Origin: DATDIC01 sp963764525
Lineage (GTDB): Bacteria > Pseudomonadota > Alphaproteobacteria > Acetobacterales > Acetobacteraceae
Direction: 5' to 3'
Assembly: GCA_963764525.1 (NCBI GenBank)
Contig: CAVXTC010000010.1
Location: forward strand, 62,001-126,000
Length of the DNA: 64,000 nucleotides
Below, one piece after another: positions 17,272-26,225 of the stretch (its first letter is position 1; every line of letters starts with the position of its first letter). The position numbers and the translations under genes were made by a program. The notes under the pieces are model-generated. The model did no database searches, was not told where the DNA came from, and saw only the letters and a program-made list of their open reading frames with translations.

Positions 17272-18009
17272 ATGACACAGGGTGTCAAGGACAAAGTGGT
17301 TGTCATCACCGGCGCGAGCAGCGGCCTCGGAGAGGCCACGGCACGGCATCTCGCCCGGCACGGCGCCAAACTGGTGCTGGGAGCCCGGCGTCTCGACCGA
17401 CTGCAGGCGCTCGCCAGGGAGCTTTCGCTTGGCAACGATGCAGCGATCCAGACCGATGTGACGAAACTCGAGCAGGTCAGGCGCCTCGTGGATCACGCAG
17501 TGCAGTCTCATGGACGCATCGACGTCATCATCAACAATGCCGGGCTGATGCCGTTCTCGCCGCTCGAGCGGTTGAAGGTGGAGGAGTGGGACCGCACCAT
17601 CGACGTGAACGTCAAAGGCGTGCTCTACGGCATTGCCGCCGCGCTGCCGCACATGAAGGCGCGGAAGAGCGGTCACATCATTAATGTTGCATCGGTTGCA
17701 GGCCACAAAGTGAGTCCGGCCGGCGTCGTTTATGCCGCGACCAAGCATGCGGTGCGCATAATCTCGGAAGGGCTGCGGCAGGAGGTGAAGCCGTATAACG
17801 TCCGGAGGACCGTGATCTCGCCGGGCATGGTCGCGACGGAACTCACCGACAGCATCACCGAGACCGACATCGCGGCGGCCGTGCGCGAGCGCTACAAGGG
17901 TGCGGTGTCCGCGGACGCCTTCGCCAACGCGGTCGTTTTCGCCATGAGCCAGCCGGAAGACGTGGACATCAACGAAATCCTGTTCCGACCCACCAGCCAG
18001 GAGTACTGA
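17272..18009 (+). CDS. SDR-family NAD(P)-dependent oxidoreductase
   Basis: 245-residue classical short-chain dehydrogenase: cofactor motif VVITGASSGLGEATARHLAR, NNAGLMPFSPLERL, the catalytic serine region SGHIINVASVAGHKVSPAG with YAATKHAV supplying Tyr and Lys, then ISPGMVATELTDSITE. ATG 17272 is preceded by an AAGGA-type site. It belongs to the cupin/AKR/SDR/tautomerase operon, which looks like a carbonyl-compound conversion or detoxification set. Confidence 0.9.
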   Translation: MTQGVKDKVVVITGASSGLGEATARHLARHGAKLVLGARRLDRLQALARELSLGNDAAIQTDVTKLEQVRRLVDHAVQSHGRIDVIINNAGLMPFSPLERLKVEEWDRTIDVNVKGVLYGIAAALPHMKARKSGHIINVASVAGHKVSPAGVVYAATKHAVRIISEGLRQEVKPYNVRRTVISPGMVATELTDSITETDIAAAVRERYKGAVSADAFANAVVFAMSQPEDVDINEILFRPTSQEY

Positions 18010-18012
18010 GTG

Positions 18013-18243
18013 ATGCCCCACGTCATCGTAAAACTCCGTTCCGGACGATCCGAGCAGCAAAAAGCAAAACTCGCCGAGCATATCACGCAGGCCGTTATGG
18101 CCGGCGCGCAATGCGCGGAGGAGTCGGTCTCAGTCAGCATCGAAGATGTTGAACCCGATGAGTGGGTCGAGAAGGTTTACAAGCCTGACATTATTGGCAA
18201 GCCGGACAAGCTATACAAGAAGCCCGGATACAACCCGCTTTAA
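18013..18243 (+). CDS. 4-oxalocrotonate tautomerase-family protein
   Basis: 76-residue tautomerase-superfamily protein. The ATG at 18013 is chosen over GTG 18010 because it places proline directly after methionine (MPHVIVKLRSGRSEQQ); the amino-terminal proline is the catalytic base in this family. Later text is HITQAVMAGAQCAEESVSVS and ends with KLYKKPGYNPL. It follows the SDR stop by three bases, so it is co-transcribed and probably co-translated. Confidence 0.85.
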   Translation: MPHVIVKLRSGRSEQQKAKLAEHITQAVMAGAQCAEESVSVSIEDVEPDEWVEKVYKPDIIGKPDKLYKKPGYNPL

Positions 18244-18333
18244 CAACCGCCCGAAAATCGCTGGTGAACCCTGCCGCGTAAGCAATGCTGCGCGGCAGCT
18301 CGGGGGCATTTGCGAAGATCTCAGGACTGCAAG

Positions 18334-19641
18334 ATGACAGCAAGTTTTGGCCGCCTTCTCCCGGCGCCAGATGAAGGGCGCGCCAGGATGTCGGTCGCTT
18401 CTTCGCAGGCGCCGGCGGCTCCTTCCGTGGTTGTCGCACTGCTGCCGATCATGGCCGCCATTTCGATTGCTTTCCTGATCATTGGTCTTGCGTTGCCGGT
18501 GCTGCCGTTGCAGGTGCATCAGGATCTTGGCCTTAGTACTTTCGTGGTTGGCCTTGTTGCCGGCAGTCAGTTCGTGGCCGCGCTCATGTCACGCGTGTGG
18601 GCAGGCCGCTTCGCTGACAGCCGAGGCGCCAAGCGCGCGGTCGTTGCCGGGTTACTGACGGCAGTAGTGGGCGGGCTGCTTTATCTATTATCGCTCCGCT
18701 TCGTCGGCACGCCCCTTGTATCCGTCACCATACTTCTGCTTGGCCGCGCGCTTCTCGGTGGAGCTGAGAGCTTCATCATCACCGGTGGGGTCAGCTGGGG
18801 ATTGGCTCTTGTTGGTCCGGCGAACGCAGGAAGAGTTATAGCCTGGGTCGGAATGGCGATGTTGGCCGCTCTTGCGCTCGGAGCTCCGATAGGTACCGCT
18901 CTTTACGCCATTGGCAGCTTCGCGACCATCGCAGTCTCGACGGCTATAATTCCGCTTGTGGCGATATTGTTGGTGGCTCCTCTGACTCCTGTTCCGCCGC
19001 AGCGTGGTGCCCGCTCCGCATTTCTCAAGGTGGCCGGCGCAGTCTGGATGCCCGGATTCGGCTCGGCGCTCAGCAGCATCGGTTTCGGCACGATGATTGC
19101 CTTCAGCTCGCTGTTGTCAGCGGAACGCCAGTGGAGTCCGATCTGGCTCTTGTTTAGCATCTTTGCGGCTTCCTTGGTCGCGGCTCGTTTGCTCCTGGGT
19201 CACATACCCGACAGGCTCGGCGGGGCAAGGGTCGCGCTGATCTCCGTGTTGATCGAGGCGGCCGGCCTGGCGCTCATTTGGCGGGCGCCCAGCCAGGTTT
19301 TAGCTGCCGCGGGGGCTCTGCTCAGTGGCCTGGGATTTGCGCTGGTCTATCCCGGCTTGGGCGTCGAAGCCGTCCGTCGCGCACCGCCGCAGAGCCGCGG
19401 CCTTGCCATGGGGGCTTACACCGCCTTCCTCGACGTGGCCCTCGGATTTGGCAGCCCTGCGCTGGGATTAATCGCGGGTTGGGCTGGATTGAGCTCGGTG
19501 TTCCTCGCCGGCGCACTGGTTGTACTTGGCGCGGCGCCTATCACGATGTGGCTTCTCTATAACGATCAAGCTCGTGCCGCGTCTGGCAAGCTCTTAACAG
19601 GCTGCGGGAAAAGATCGAACGAGCGCGACGCGAAGGATTGA
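18334..19641 (+). CDS. MFS transporter (YfcJ/YhhS-like)
   Basis: About 435 residues with twelve hydrophobic segments. MFS signatures are PIMAAISIAFLIIGLALPVL, the loop-2 region SRVWAGRFADSRGAKRAVVA, and GALLSGLGFALVYPGLGVEA near residue 335. It resembles the YfcJ/YhhS group of arabinose-type or drug transporters. The last 16 residues are encoded inside a small inverted-repeat element (19594-19757), so the original C-terminus was probably replaced. ATG 18334 follows a CAGGA; ATG 18388 is an alternative. Confidence 0.8.
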   Translation: MTASFGRLLPAPDEGRARMSVASSQAPAAPSVVVALLPIMAAISIAFLIIGLALPVLPLQVHQDLGLSTFVVGLVAGSQFVAALMSRVWAGRFADSRGAKRAVVAGLLTAVVGGLLYLLSLRFVGTPLVSVTILLLGRALLGGAESFIITGGVSWGLALVGPANAGRVIAWVGMAMLAALALGAPIGTALYAIGSFATIAVSTAIIPLVAILLVAPLTPVPPQRGARSAFLKVAGAVWMPGFGSALSSIGFGTMIAFSSLLSAERQWSPIWLLFSIFAASLVAARLLLGHIPDRLGGARVALISVLIEAAGLALIWRAPSQVLAAAGALLSGLGFALVYPGLGVEAVRRAPPQSRGLAMGAYTAFLDVALGFGSPALGLIAGWAGLSSVFLAGALVVLGAAPITMWLLYNDQARAASGKLLTGCGKRSNERDAKD

Positions 19642-19757
19642 AATGCGGGCAAGGCGGTCCGCGAACGAATGACCCGCCCAGCGAGGTGTTCTGATTCACT
19701 TCATCCGGACGTTGCGTTTCCGCGCGGGTAAGGCAGAGTTTTTCCGCAGCCTGTTAA
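19594..19757. repeat. Inverted-repeat element (MITE-like or IS remnant)
   Basis: The left end TTAACAGGCTGCGGGAAAA (19594-19612) is matched by the reverse complement of 19739-19757 at 18 of 19 positions. The 164-bp element has no coding capacity of its own and contains the stop codon of the MFS gene. The structure is that of a miniature inverted-repeat element or a collapsed insertion sequence. Confidence 0.6.
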
Positions 19758-19923
19758 AGGTGCGCACAGGCCTATCGGCATTGCCACACACCTCCGGAGC
19801 ACTTTCGAGAGTTGATAGGCAAGGCAACCGGTGTCCCTTTGAGGATTCCGCTGCAGGCGCAGAAGCTTGCAGGAAGAGGTGGGCCGGGCAAGATGCCGGC
19901 CTCTCCTGACCGGGTGCCTCACC

Positions 19924-21171
19924 ATGTCCGCACACACCAACCAACGCATCGACGGTGCCAGACTGTGGGATAGCCTGATGCAGATGGCGGAGATCGGCGC
20001 CACGCCGCGCGGCGGAGTCCGGCGCCTGACCCTGACCGATGTGGACAAACGCGGCCGCGACCGGTTCCGCGCACTGTGCGAGGCCGCCGGGCTGACGGTC
20101 CGAGTGGACGCGATCGGCAACATGTTCGCCCGGCGAAATGGGCGCGACCCCGCGCGCCTGCCCGTGCTGTTCGGCAGCCACTTGGACAGCCAGCCCTCCG
20201 GCGGAAAATTCGACGGCGCGCTCGGTGTGCTGGCCGGATTGGAGGTGGTGCGCTCCTTGAACGATCTCGGGATCACGACCGAGGCCCCGTTGGAGCTGGT
20301 CAACTGGACCGACGAGGAAGGCAGCCGCTTCGGTCACAGCCTGATGGGCTCCGGGGTGTGGGCAGGGGTGTTCGGACTGGAGCAGGCGTATGGCCTCACG
20401 GATGTCGAGGGAGTCGCGGTGCGGTCCGCGCTCGACGACATAGGTTATCGTGGGTCGGAGCCCGCCGCCGCTTTCCCGGCGGACGCTTATTTCGAGCTGC
20501 ATATCGAGCAGGGACCGATCCTGGAGCAGGAGGGCAAGGCGATCGGCATCGTCACCGGGGCACAGGCACAGGTCTGGTACGACGCGGTGGCGACCGGGCA
20601 GGAATCTCATGCGGGAACCACGCCGCCCGCGGCGCGTCGGGACGCGTTGGTGTGCGCGGCGCGGATCGTCGATCTGGTGGACCGGATGATGCGCGCGCGC
20701 GGCGAGGCCGGGCGGGGGACCGTTGGGCAGCTTCTGGTCTCCCCCAACAGCCGCAACGTGATCCCCGGCGAGGTGCGGTTCTCCGTCGAGTTCCGCCATC
20801 CGGAGGAAGCGGAGGTGGATCGGCTGGACGCCCAGTTCCCCGCTGAGGCCGCGTTTATCGCCCGCGATTACGGGGTGAAACTGGAGCTGACCCGGCTGTT
20901 CCGCATCCCGGCCCAGCCGTTCGATCCGGGATGCGTGGACCTGGTGCGGCAGGCGGCTGCCCGGCTGGGCTATCCGGCACGGGAAATCGTTTCAGGCGCC
21001 GGGCATGACGCGGTGTATGTCGCGCGGCACGTTCCCACGGCGATGATCTTCACCCCCTGCAAGGACGGGCTGTCGCACAACGAGGCGGAAAGCATGCTGC
21101 CGGAAGAAGCCGAAGCCGGAGCGCAGGTGCTGTTCGAGGCGGTGCTGGCGCGAGCGAATCGGACGGGGTGA
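19924..21171 (+). CDS. M20-family amidohydrolase (allantoate amidohydrolase / N-carbamoyl-L-amino-acid hydrolase type)
   Basis: 415-residue zinc hydrolase of the AllC/HyuC group. Metal and catalytic motifs in order: LFGSHLDSQPSGGKFDGALG, LVNWTDEEGSRFGHSLMGSG, AYFELHIEQGPILEQEGKAI, the lid segment GQESHAGTTPPAARRDAL, SPNSRNVIPGEVRFSVEFRH, and IVSGAGHDAVYVARH with CKDGLSHNEAE. These enzymes cleave N-carbamoyl groups in allantoate, ureidoglycine or hydantoin-derived amino acids. ATG 19924 begins the normal family start; its ribosome-binding site is poor. It is followed by about 500 bases without a recognisable gene. Confidence 0.85.
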   Translation: MSAHTNQRIDGARLWDSLMQMAEIGATPRGGVRRLTLTDVDKRGRDRFRALCEAAGLTVRVDAIGNMFARRNGRDPARLPVLFGSHLDSQPSGGKFDGALGVLAGLEVVRSLNDLGITTEAPLELVNWTDEEGSRFGHSLMGSGVWAGVFGLEQAYGLTDVEGVAVRSALDDIGYRGSEPAAAFPADAYFELHIEQGPILEQEGKAIGIVTGAQAQVWYDAVATGQESHAGTTPPAARRDALVCAARIVDLVDRMMRARGEAGRGTVGQLLVSPNSRNVIPGEVRFSVEFRHPEEAEVDRLDAQFPAEAAFIARDYGVKLELTRLFRIPAQPFDPGCVDLVRQAAARLGYPAREIVSGAGHDAVYVARHVPTAMIFTPCKDGLSHNEAESMLPEEAEAGAQVLFEAVLARANRTG

Positions 21172-21667
21172 ACCAAACGGAGAAGACTTTGATCGACAGG
21201 GCGGCCGATGAGAACTCCGGCTAGTCCGCATTTTCTCACGGTTACCGCCTGGGTCGCATCGGTGCCGATCAGCACGTGAAGTATTCGCGATGCCCGCGCC
21301 AGTTTTTTTACACGGAGTTCACTGAGGACGCAGAGTTCTCCGAGGAGATTTTCTCAACGAACTCTGAACTGAAATCGGGCGTAGCGGCGATCAACCGGCT
21401 GGACGTTTTCGCCGTGCCGGAAGCGACTTCGCGGGTATCGATGCTCATCGGTCTGGTTGGGCTCGGGCCGCTCCTGTCCAAAGACGATCCGGTTGCCGCG
21501 TTCGCGCCTGACTGGACGACACGCCATAGAGTACCGAACACCGCGGGCGTTGTCGCAGCCTGGCCAGGCGGGTCCGATCGCACCACCTCGGGCGCGATGC
21601 CCGCTGTTCCCCCGGGCGCGTTTCCGTCCTATGCCACCGGTGCCCCCAACCACACTGGAAACGACCG
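21172..21667. other. Intergenic stretch with a degenerate repeat
   Basis: No gene is recognised. At 21305-21362 the text runs as near-repeats of an ACACGGAGTTCACTGAGGAC type, resembling a degenerate intergenic repeat seen in many environmental bacteria (my recollection, not checked). The remaining bases to 21667 have open frames on both strands without family resemblance. Confidence 0.4.
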
Positions 21668-23179
21668 ATGAATGACCACGCAGCAGCGTCGAGCAATACC
21701 AACCCATACCTCGCGCTCGGGGTTCGTCCGTTCATCAACTGCTGCAGCGTGCGCACCATGCACGGCGGCAGCCTGATGTTGCCGGAGGTGCGCGCGGCGA
21801 TGGCCGCGGCGTCTCGCCAGTATGTCAATCTCGATGAGCTGATGGAGGGGGCCGGACAACGCATCGCCGAGCTGACCGGTGCCGAATGGGGCATCGTCAC
21901 CTGCGGCAGCGCCGCCGCCCTCGCGCTGGCAACTGCTGCCTGCGTCGCCGGCAATGATCCCGTGCAAATCTTACGCCTGCCCTTCACTGAAGGCTGGACC
22001 AACCGCGTCATCATGGTGCGCAACCAGCGTTTCGCGTACGACCAGGCGATCCGCATGGTCGGCACCCAGGTGATCGAGGTGGACAGCATCGCCTCGCTGG
22101 ATGCCGCCCTGGAACAGCCGGTGGTGATGGTCGCCATCCTGGGGACGCACGAAGCCGTGTCCCGGGTGCGGCTGGAGGATATCGTCACCCGGACGAAAGC
22201 GCGCGCCATCCCGATCCTGGTCGATGCCGCCTCCGAGCATATCGAGCGACCGAATCCGTGGCTGCGGCGCGGCGCCGACATGGTGATCTACAGCGGCGGA
22301 AAATTCCTGCGTGGCCCGCAAACCAGCGGGCTGCTGCTCGGCAACAAACAGCTTGTGCAGGCGGCGTGGCGCAATGCCTCGCCGCATCAGGCCTTCGGGC
22401 GGGGGATGAAGGTTTCAAAAGAAGACGTGGTCGGCGTGATCGCCGCGCTGGAGCACTGGTTCGGCAACCGCGACGTGGCTACGGAAACTGCGCGCTGGCG
22501 TGGCGATCTGACCGAGATTGCCGGATGGGTTGCGAGCACAGGTGCCACCACAACGGTGCTGGAACCCGAGGGTGTGGTGCGCGTCCCCCGGTTGCGCGTG
22601 CAATGGGACGTCAGTCGGCTCGGACTGGACGGCGCTGGCCTGCGGCTGGCGCTCCTGGAAAACGATCCGCGCGTCATGCTAGACGACATGTCGGCCGGCC
22701 CGGACTCGATCGAAATCGACCCGTTCGGCCTGCAGCCCGGCGAGGCCACCGAGGTCGGCAAGGCGCTGGCCGCGGCGCTGGCCGCGTCCCGCCAGCCGGC
22801 CCCCTCGTCGCCGGCAAAAGCACCCGACCTGACCGGAGAGTGGTCTCTTCAGGTGCAGTTCCTGCACGGCGAGCGCCAGCATCGGCTGCGCCTTCGCCAG
22901 CAGGGCCTTGCCATTACCGGCAGTCACGCATCCGATCAGTTCGACGGCGACCTTGCGGGACGGCTGGAGGCGGACGGCATCAGCCTCACCCTGACCGCAC
23001 GCTTCGAAGGCAGCACGATCTCCTATCGCCTGGATGGCACGGCGGAGAAAGATCGTATGCACGGAAACGTGGTGCTGGGGACCGCCACCGACCACCATCA
23101 GGGCCCGGTCAATCTGAGCCAGTTCGGCGCTGCCCGGTGGCAGGCGGTTCGGACGGCGCAACCGACCGCGGCACGCTAA
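21668..23179 (+). CDS. SelA-like PLP-dependent enzyme with C-terminal beta-rich extension
   Basis: 503 residues. Residues 1-375 form a fold-type-I PLP enzyme of the SelA/YhfS-like group: FINCCSVRTMHGGSLMLPEV, QYVNLDELMEGAGQRIAELT, TCGSAAALALATAACVAGND, ILVDAAS (D186) and the PLP lysine in YSGGKFLRGPQTSGLL (K212). Homologues include ammonia lyases and lyases acting on sugar or amino acids, not selenocysteine synthase. Residues 387-495 (DLTGEWSLQVQF onward) form a strand-rich extension with no named family. It is followed almost immediately by a TIM-barrel isomerase, so both likely act in one catabolic route. Confidence 0.72.
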   Translation: MNDHAAASSNTNPYLALGVRPFINCCSVRTMHGGSLMLPEVRAAMAAASRQYVNLDELMEGAGQRIAELTGAEWGIVTCGSAAALALATAACVAGNDPVQILRLPFTEGWTNRVIMVRNQRFAYDQAIRMVGTQVIEVDSIASLDAALEQPVVMVAILGTHEAVSRVRLEDIVTRTKARAIPILVDAASEHIERPNPWLRRGADMVIYSGGKFLRGPQTSGLLLGNKQLVQAAWRNASPHQAFGRGMKVSKEDVVGVIAALEHWFGNRDVATETARWRGDLTEIAGWVASTGATTTVLEPEGVVRVPRLRVQWDVSRLGLDGAGLRLALLENDPRVMLDDMSAGPDSIEIDPFGLQPGEATEVGKALAAALAASRQPAPSSPAKAPDLTGEWSLQVQFLHGERQHRLRLRQQGLAITGSHASDQFDGDLAGRLEADGISLTLTARFEGSTISYRLDGTAEKDRMHGNVVLGTATDHHQGPVNLSQFGAARWQAVRTAQPTAAR

Positions 23180-23181
23180 CT

Positions 23182-24084
23182 GTGGGTCGTACGTGGCCGC
23201 CCGACCTGGGCGTGATCTCAATGAGCTATGCGCGACCGTTCACCGCCGCGCATAGCCCGCTGTTCGGGCGGATGAAGCAGGCCGGGATGGATTTCTGCGA
23301 ATTGCTGGTGCCGGAAGACGGCGAGATCGACCCGCTGCGGGTCGGCGAGGCAGCCCGCGAAGCCGGCCTGTTCCTGCTGCTCGCTGCGCGGGTGAACCTG
23401 CAACGGGACCTCGCCTCGGATGACTCCGGCGCGCACGCGAACGGCGTGGCTTATCTGCGACGCTGCGTCGATGTCGCTGTGGTCTGCGGCGCCGCCATTG
23501 TCGGTGGCCCGCTGTTCGGGGCACCGCTGGTCTTCGCCGGCCGTCCGCCGGCGCCGATCACCGAGGCCGCGCGTGTGGCGCGCATTGCCCGTGTGGTCGA
23601 AGGACTGCGCATCGCCGGCTCCTATGCTGAACAGCACGGCATCCGGCTTGCCGTCGAACCGTTGAACCGGTTCGAGACCGATTTCTGCAACACCGCGCGC
23701 CAGGCGGTCGAACTCGTGCGGCTTGTGAACCAGCCAGCGGTCGGGGTGATGCTGGACACGTTTCATATGAACATGGAAGAAGATGATCTGCCCCAGGCGA
23801 TCCACCATGCCGCCCCGCATCTGATCCATTTCCAGGCCAACGAGAATCATCGCGGCTTTCTTGGCACCGGCCATCTGGATTGGGCGGCGATTTGCCGGAC
23901 GCTTGCGGATATCGGCTATGCGGGCGCGATCACGCTGGAGCCGTTCCGCCGGACGGATCACCGACTGTCCGTACCGTTGGCACAATGGCGCCCGCCGGAT
24001 CATGACGAAGATGCGGACCTTGCGCACAGCGCGGCGTTGCTGCGCGCGGTGCTGCATGCCGGCGGCCCCGATCGGGGTCGGTAA
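23182..24084 (+). CDS. Sugar phosphate isomerase/epimerase-like TIM-barrel protein
   Basis: About 300 residues of the xylose-isomerase-like TIM-barrel family (IolE/hydroxypyruvate isomerase/ketose epimerase relatives). Visible strands and metal ligands: LGVISMSYARPFTAAHSPLF, MDFCELLVPEDGEID, IRLAVEPLNRFETDF (Glu), GVMLDTFHMNMEEDDL (Asp and His), HFQANENHRGFLGTGHLDW and AITLEPFRR (Glu). GTG 23182 is chosen so that the first strand is complete; ATG 23221 would cut it. It starts three bases after the SelA-like stop, so the two are co-translated. Confidence 0.78.
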   Translation: MGRTWPPDLGVISMSYARPFTAAHSPLFGRMKQAGMDFCELLVPEDGEIDPLRVGEAAREAGLFLLLAARVNLQRDLASDDSGAHANGVAYLRRCVDVAVVCGAAIVGGPLFGAPLVFAGRPPAPITEAARVARIARVVEGLRIAGSYAEQHGIRLAVEPLNRFETDFCNTARQAVELVRLVNQPAVGVMLDTFHMNMEEDDLPQAIHHAAPHLIHFQANENHRGFLGTGHLDWAAICRTLADIGYAGAITLEPFRRTDHRLSVPLAQWRPPDHDEDADLAHSAALLRAVLHAGGPDRGR

Positions 24085-24105
24085 GCGAACCAGGTGAGGA
24101 CACGC

Positions 24106-24176
24106 CGGGCGGGCCCTCACCCGCCCCGCTGCGCGGGACGACCTCTCCCGAAAGCAGGAGCGGTGAAGGAGAAAGG
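24106..24176. repeat. Intergenic dispersed repeat, copy 1
   Basis: The text CCCTCACCCGCC followed by CGACCTCTCCCG and GGTGAAGGAG matches, in the same order of words, part of the spacer at 56268-56375. Palindromic pieces (CCTCTCCC with GGGAGAGG in the second copy) suggest a REP-like family that may end transcripts. This copy lies between the convergent TIM-barrel and OYE genes. Confidence 0.4.
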
Positions 24177-24179
24177 GGG

Positions 24180-26225
24180 CTACAAATCCTTCGCCAGCCG
24201 CAACCCGTCAAACACCGCCGCGTGAATGTTGCGGCTGGCGACCGCGTCGCCGACGCGGAACAGACGAAACCGGCCGTCCGGGTTTCGCAACACGTTCTGC
24301 GCGCGCCCTGCCAGCAACGCGCCGTGGTCCACCTCGCCCAGATTGACTGAGTCCGGCCGCAGCGCCTGATACAGCTCGTCCAGCGGCAAGGTCCCGTGCT
24401 CCACCACGACCTGATCGGTCCGCCGTTCCTCGGTGCGATCGCCGTAGTCGCTGCCCAGCGTCGCAACCAGCTCGTTTCCATCGCGCCGCACCGCCAGCAC
24501 GCGCGTGTTGATCGTCAGCCGCACGCCATGCTTGTGAAAGATGCGCGCATATTCCGCATGATTGAGCCCGCCGATCTCCGGGGCGAAGAACCGCTCGGGC
24601 GTCACGATCTCCACGGCCGCGCCTGCCTCGGCCAGCATCTCCGCGCATTGCAGCCCAGGATGGTTGCCGTTGTCATCATAAACCAGTACGCGCTCGGCCG
24701 CTGTTACCTGACCTGAAACGATATCCCACGACGACACCACCAGGTCGTTACCGTCCCCGAGGATCTCCGTGTTCGGCATGCCGCCGGTCGCGACGAACAC
24801 CACATCGGGGGTTTCAGACAGCACCGTTCCGGCGTCGGCGTAAACCCCGAACCGCATCGTCACGCCCAGCGCCTCCAGCCGCCCGACGCGCCAGTCGATG
24901 ATCCCGATCAGCTCGCGCCGCCGCGGCGAGCGGGCCGCCAGCAGCACCTGGCCTCCGGCATGCGGCGCCGCCTCGAACAGCGTGACCGTGTGACCCCGCT
25001 CGGCGGCCACCCGCGCCGCCTCCAGGCCGGCAGGTCCAGCGCCCACCACTACGACACGCCTGGCCAGCCCGTCGGCGCGGGAAATAACCTGCGGCATCGA
25101 GGCCTCGCGTCCGGTCGCCGGATTGTGGATGCAGAGCGCCTCGTTGCCTTCGTAGATGCGGTCGATGCAGTAGCTGGCGCCGACACAGGGACGGATCTCG
25201 TGCTCGCGCCGTTCCGCGACCTTGCGCGCGAGGTGCGGGTCGGCGATCAGCGCGCGGGTCATCCCGACCATGTCCAGCTTGCCCGCCGCGATGGCGTGCC
25301 GCGCTGTTGCCACGTCGTTTATGCGCGCGGCATGGAACACCGGAAATCCCGTCGCTGCGCGAACCTCGCCGGCGAAATCCAGGTGCGGGGCGGAGCGCAT
25401 GCCAAGGATCGGGATCACCTTCACGATCGCCGCGTCGCTCTCGATGTGGCCGCGGATGATGTTGAGGAAATCAATCAGCCCGGAACTCCGCAGCTTCTGC
25501 GCAATGGCGATGCCGTCGGCGCGCGACAACCCGATCTCCCAGTCCTCATCGGCCACCATGCGGATGCCAAGCAGGAAGTCCGGTCCGACCGCGTCACGCA
25601 TCGTCCGCAGCACGCGCAACGTGAAGCGCAGCCGGTTATCCAGGCTGCCGCCCCACTCATCGTCCCGCCTGTTGGTCGCCGGCGACCAGAACTGGTCGGG
25701 CAAATGGCCGTAGGCGTTGATCTCCAGCCCATCCAGTCCCGCCGCCTGCATCCGCTGTGCCGCTGCCGCATAGTCGGCAACGATACGGTCGATGTCCCAG
25801 TCCTCGATCGCCTTGGGAAACGCCCGGTGCGCCGGTTCGCGAATGGCCGATGGCGCCAGCACCGGCAGCCAGTCCGCCTTGTTCCACGCCGTGCGCCGGC
25901 CGAGATGGGTAAGCTGGATCATCACCGCGCTGCCATGCTCATGGCACTCATCCGTCAGGTGCCGCAGCCAGGACACGATCTCGTCCCGATACGCCAGCAG
26001 GTTGCCGAACACCGGCGGGCTGTCCGGCGAGACGGCGGCGGAACCGGCCGTCATTGTGAGCGCGACGCCGCCCTTCGCTTTTTCCACGTGATACAGACGG
26101 TAGCGGTCCTTCGGCATGCCGTCGTCGGAGTAGAACGGCTCATGCGCCGTGCTCATGATACGGTTGCGCAGCGTGAGATGTTTCAGGTGGTAGGGCTGCA
26201 GGAGGGGATCGGGGGCGGTGTTCAT
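24180..26225 (-). CDS. OYE/Fe-S/FAD oxidoreductase (2,4-dienoyl-CoA reductase / trimethylamine-dehydrogenase-like demethylase)
   Basis: 681 residues: an N-terminal old-yellow-enzyme barrel (LKHLTLRNRIMSTAHEPFYS; AGLDGLEINAYGHLPDQF; IRGH near residue 257), a cysteine linker, then FAD/NAD domains (VVVVGAGPAGLEAARVAAER near residue 391). The layout matches trimethylamine/dimethylglycine dehydrogenases, dienoyl-CoA reductase and N-methylproline demethylase. The [4Fe-4S] linker has C347, C353 and C365, but the usual second cysteine is A350. Start overlaps the LVIVD gene stop (ATGA). Likely substrate is an N-methylated or enoyl compound; not determinable here. Confidence 0.8.
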   Translation of the reverse strand: MNTAPDPLLQPYHLKHLTLRNRIMSTAHEPFYSDDGMPKDRYRLYHVEKAKGGVALTMTAGSAAVSPDSPPVFGNLLAYRDEIVSWLRHLTDECHEHGSAVMIQLTHLGRRTAWNKADWLPVLAPSAIREPAHRAFPKAIEDWDIDRIVADYAAAAQRMQAAGLDGLEINAYGHLPDQFWSPATNRRDDEWGGSLDNRLRFTLRVLRTMRDAVGPDFLLGIRMVADEDWEIGLSRADGIAIAQKLRSSGLIDFLNIIRGHIESDAAIVKVIPILGMRSAPHLDFAGEVRAATGFPVFHAARINDVATARHAIAAGKLDMVGMTRALIADPHLARKVAERREHEIRPCVGASYCIDRIYEGNEALCIHNPATGREASMPQVISRADGLARRVVVVGAGPAGLEAARVAAERGHTVTLFEAAPHAGGQVLLAARSPRRRELIGIIDWRVGRLEALGVTMRFGVYADAGTVLSETPDVVFVATGGMPNTEILGDGNDLVVSSWDIVSGQVTAAERVLVYDDNGNHPGLQCAEMLAEAGAAVEIVTPERFFAPEIGGLNHAEYARIFHKHGVRLTINTRVLAVRRDGNELVATLGSDYGDRTEERRTDQVVVEHGTLPLDELYQALRPDSVNLGEVDHGALLAGRAQNVLRNPDGRFRLFRVGDAVASRNIHAAVFDGLRLAKDL

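Noticed and set aside
21668..23179. Selenocysteine synthase
   Set aside because: The protein is SelA-like only in fold; the selenocysteine genes selB and selC are not nearby and the C-terminal extension is foreign to SelA.
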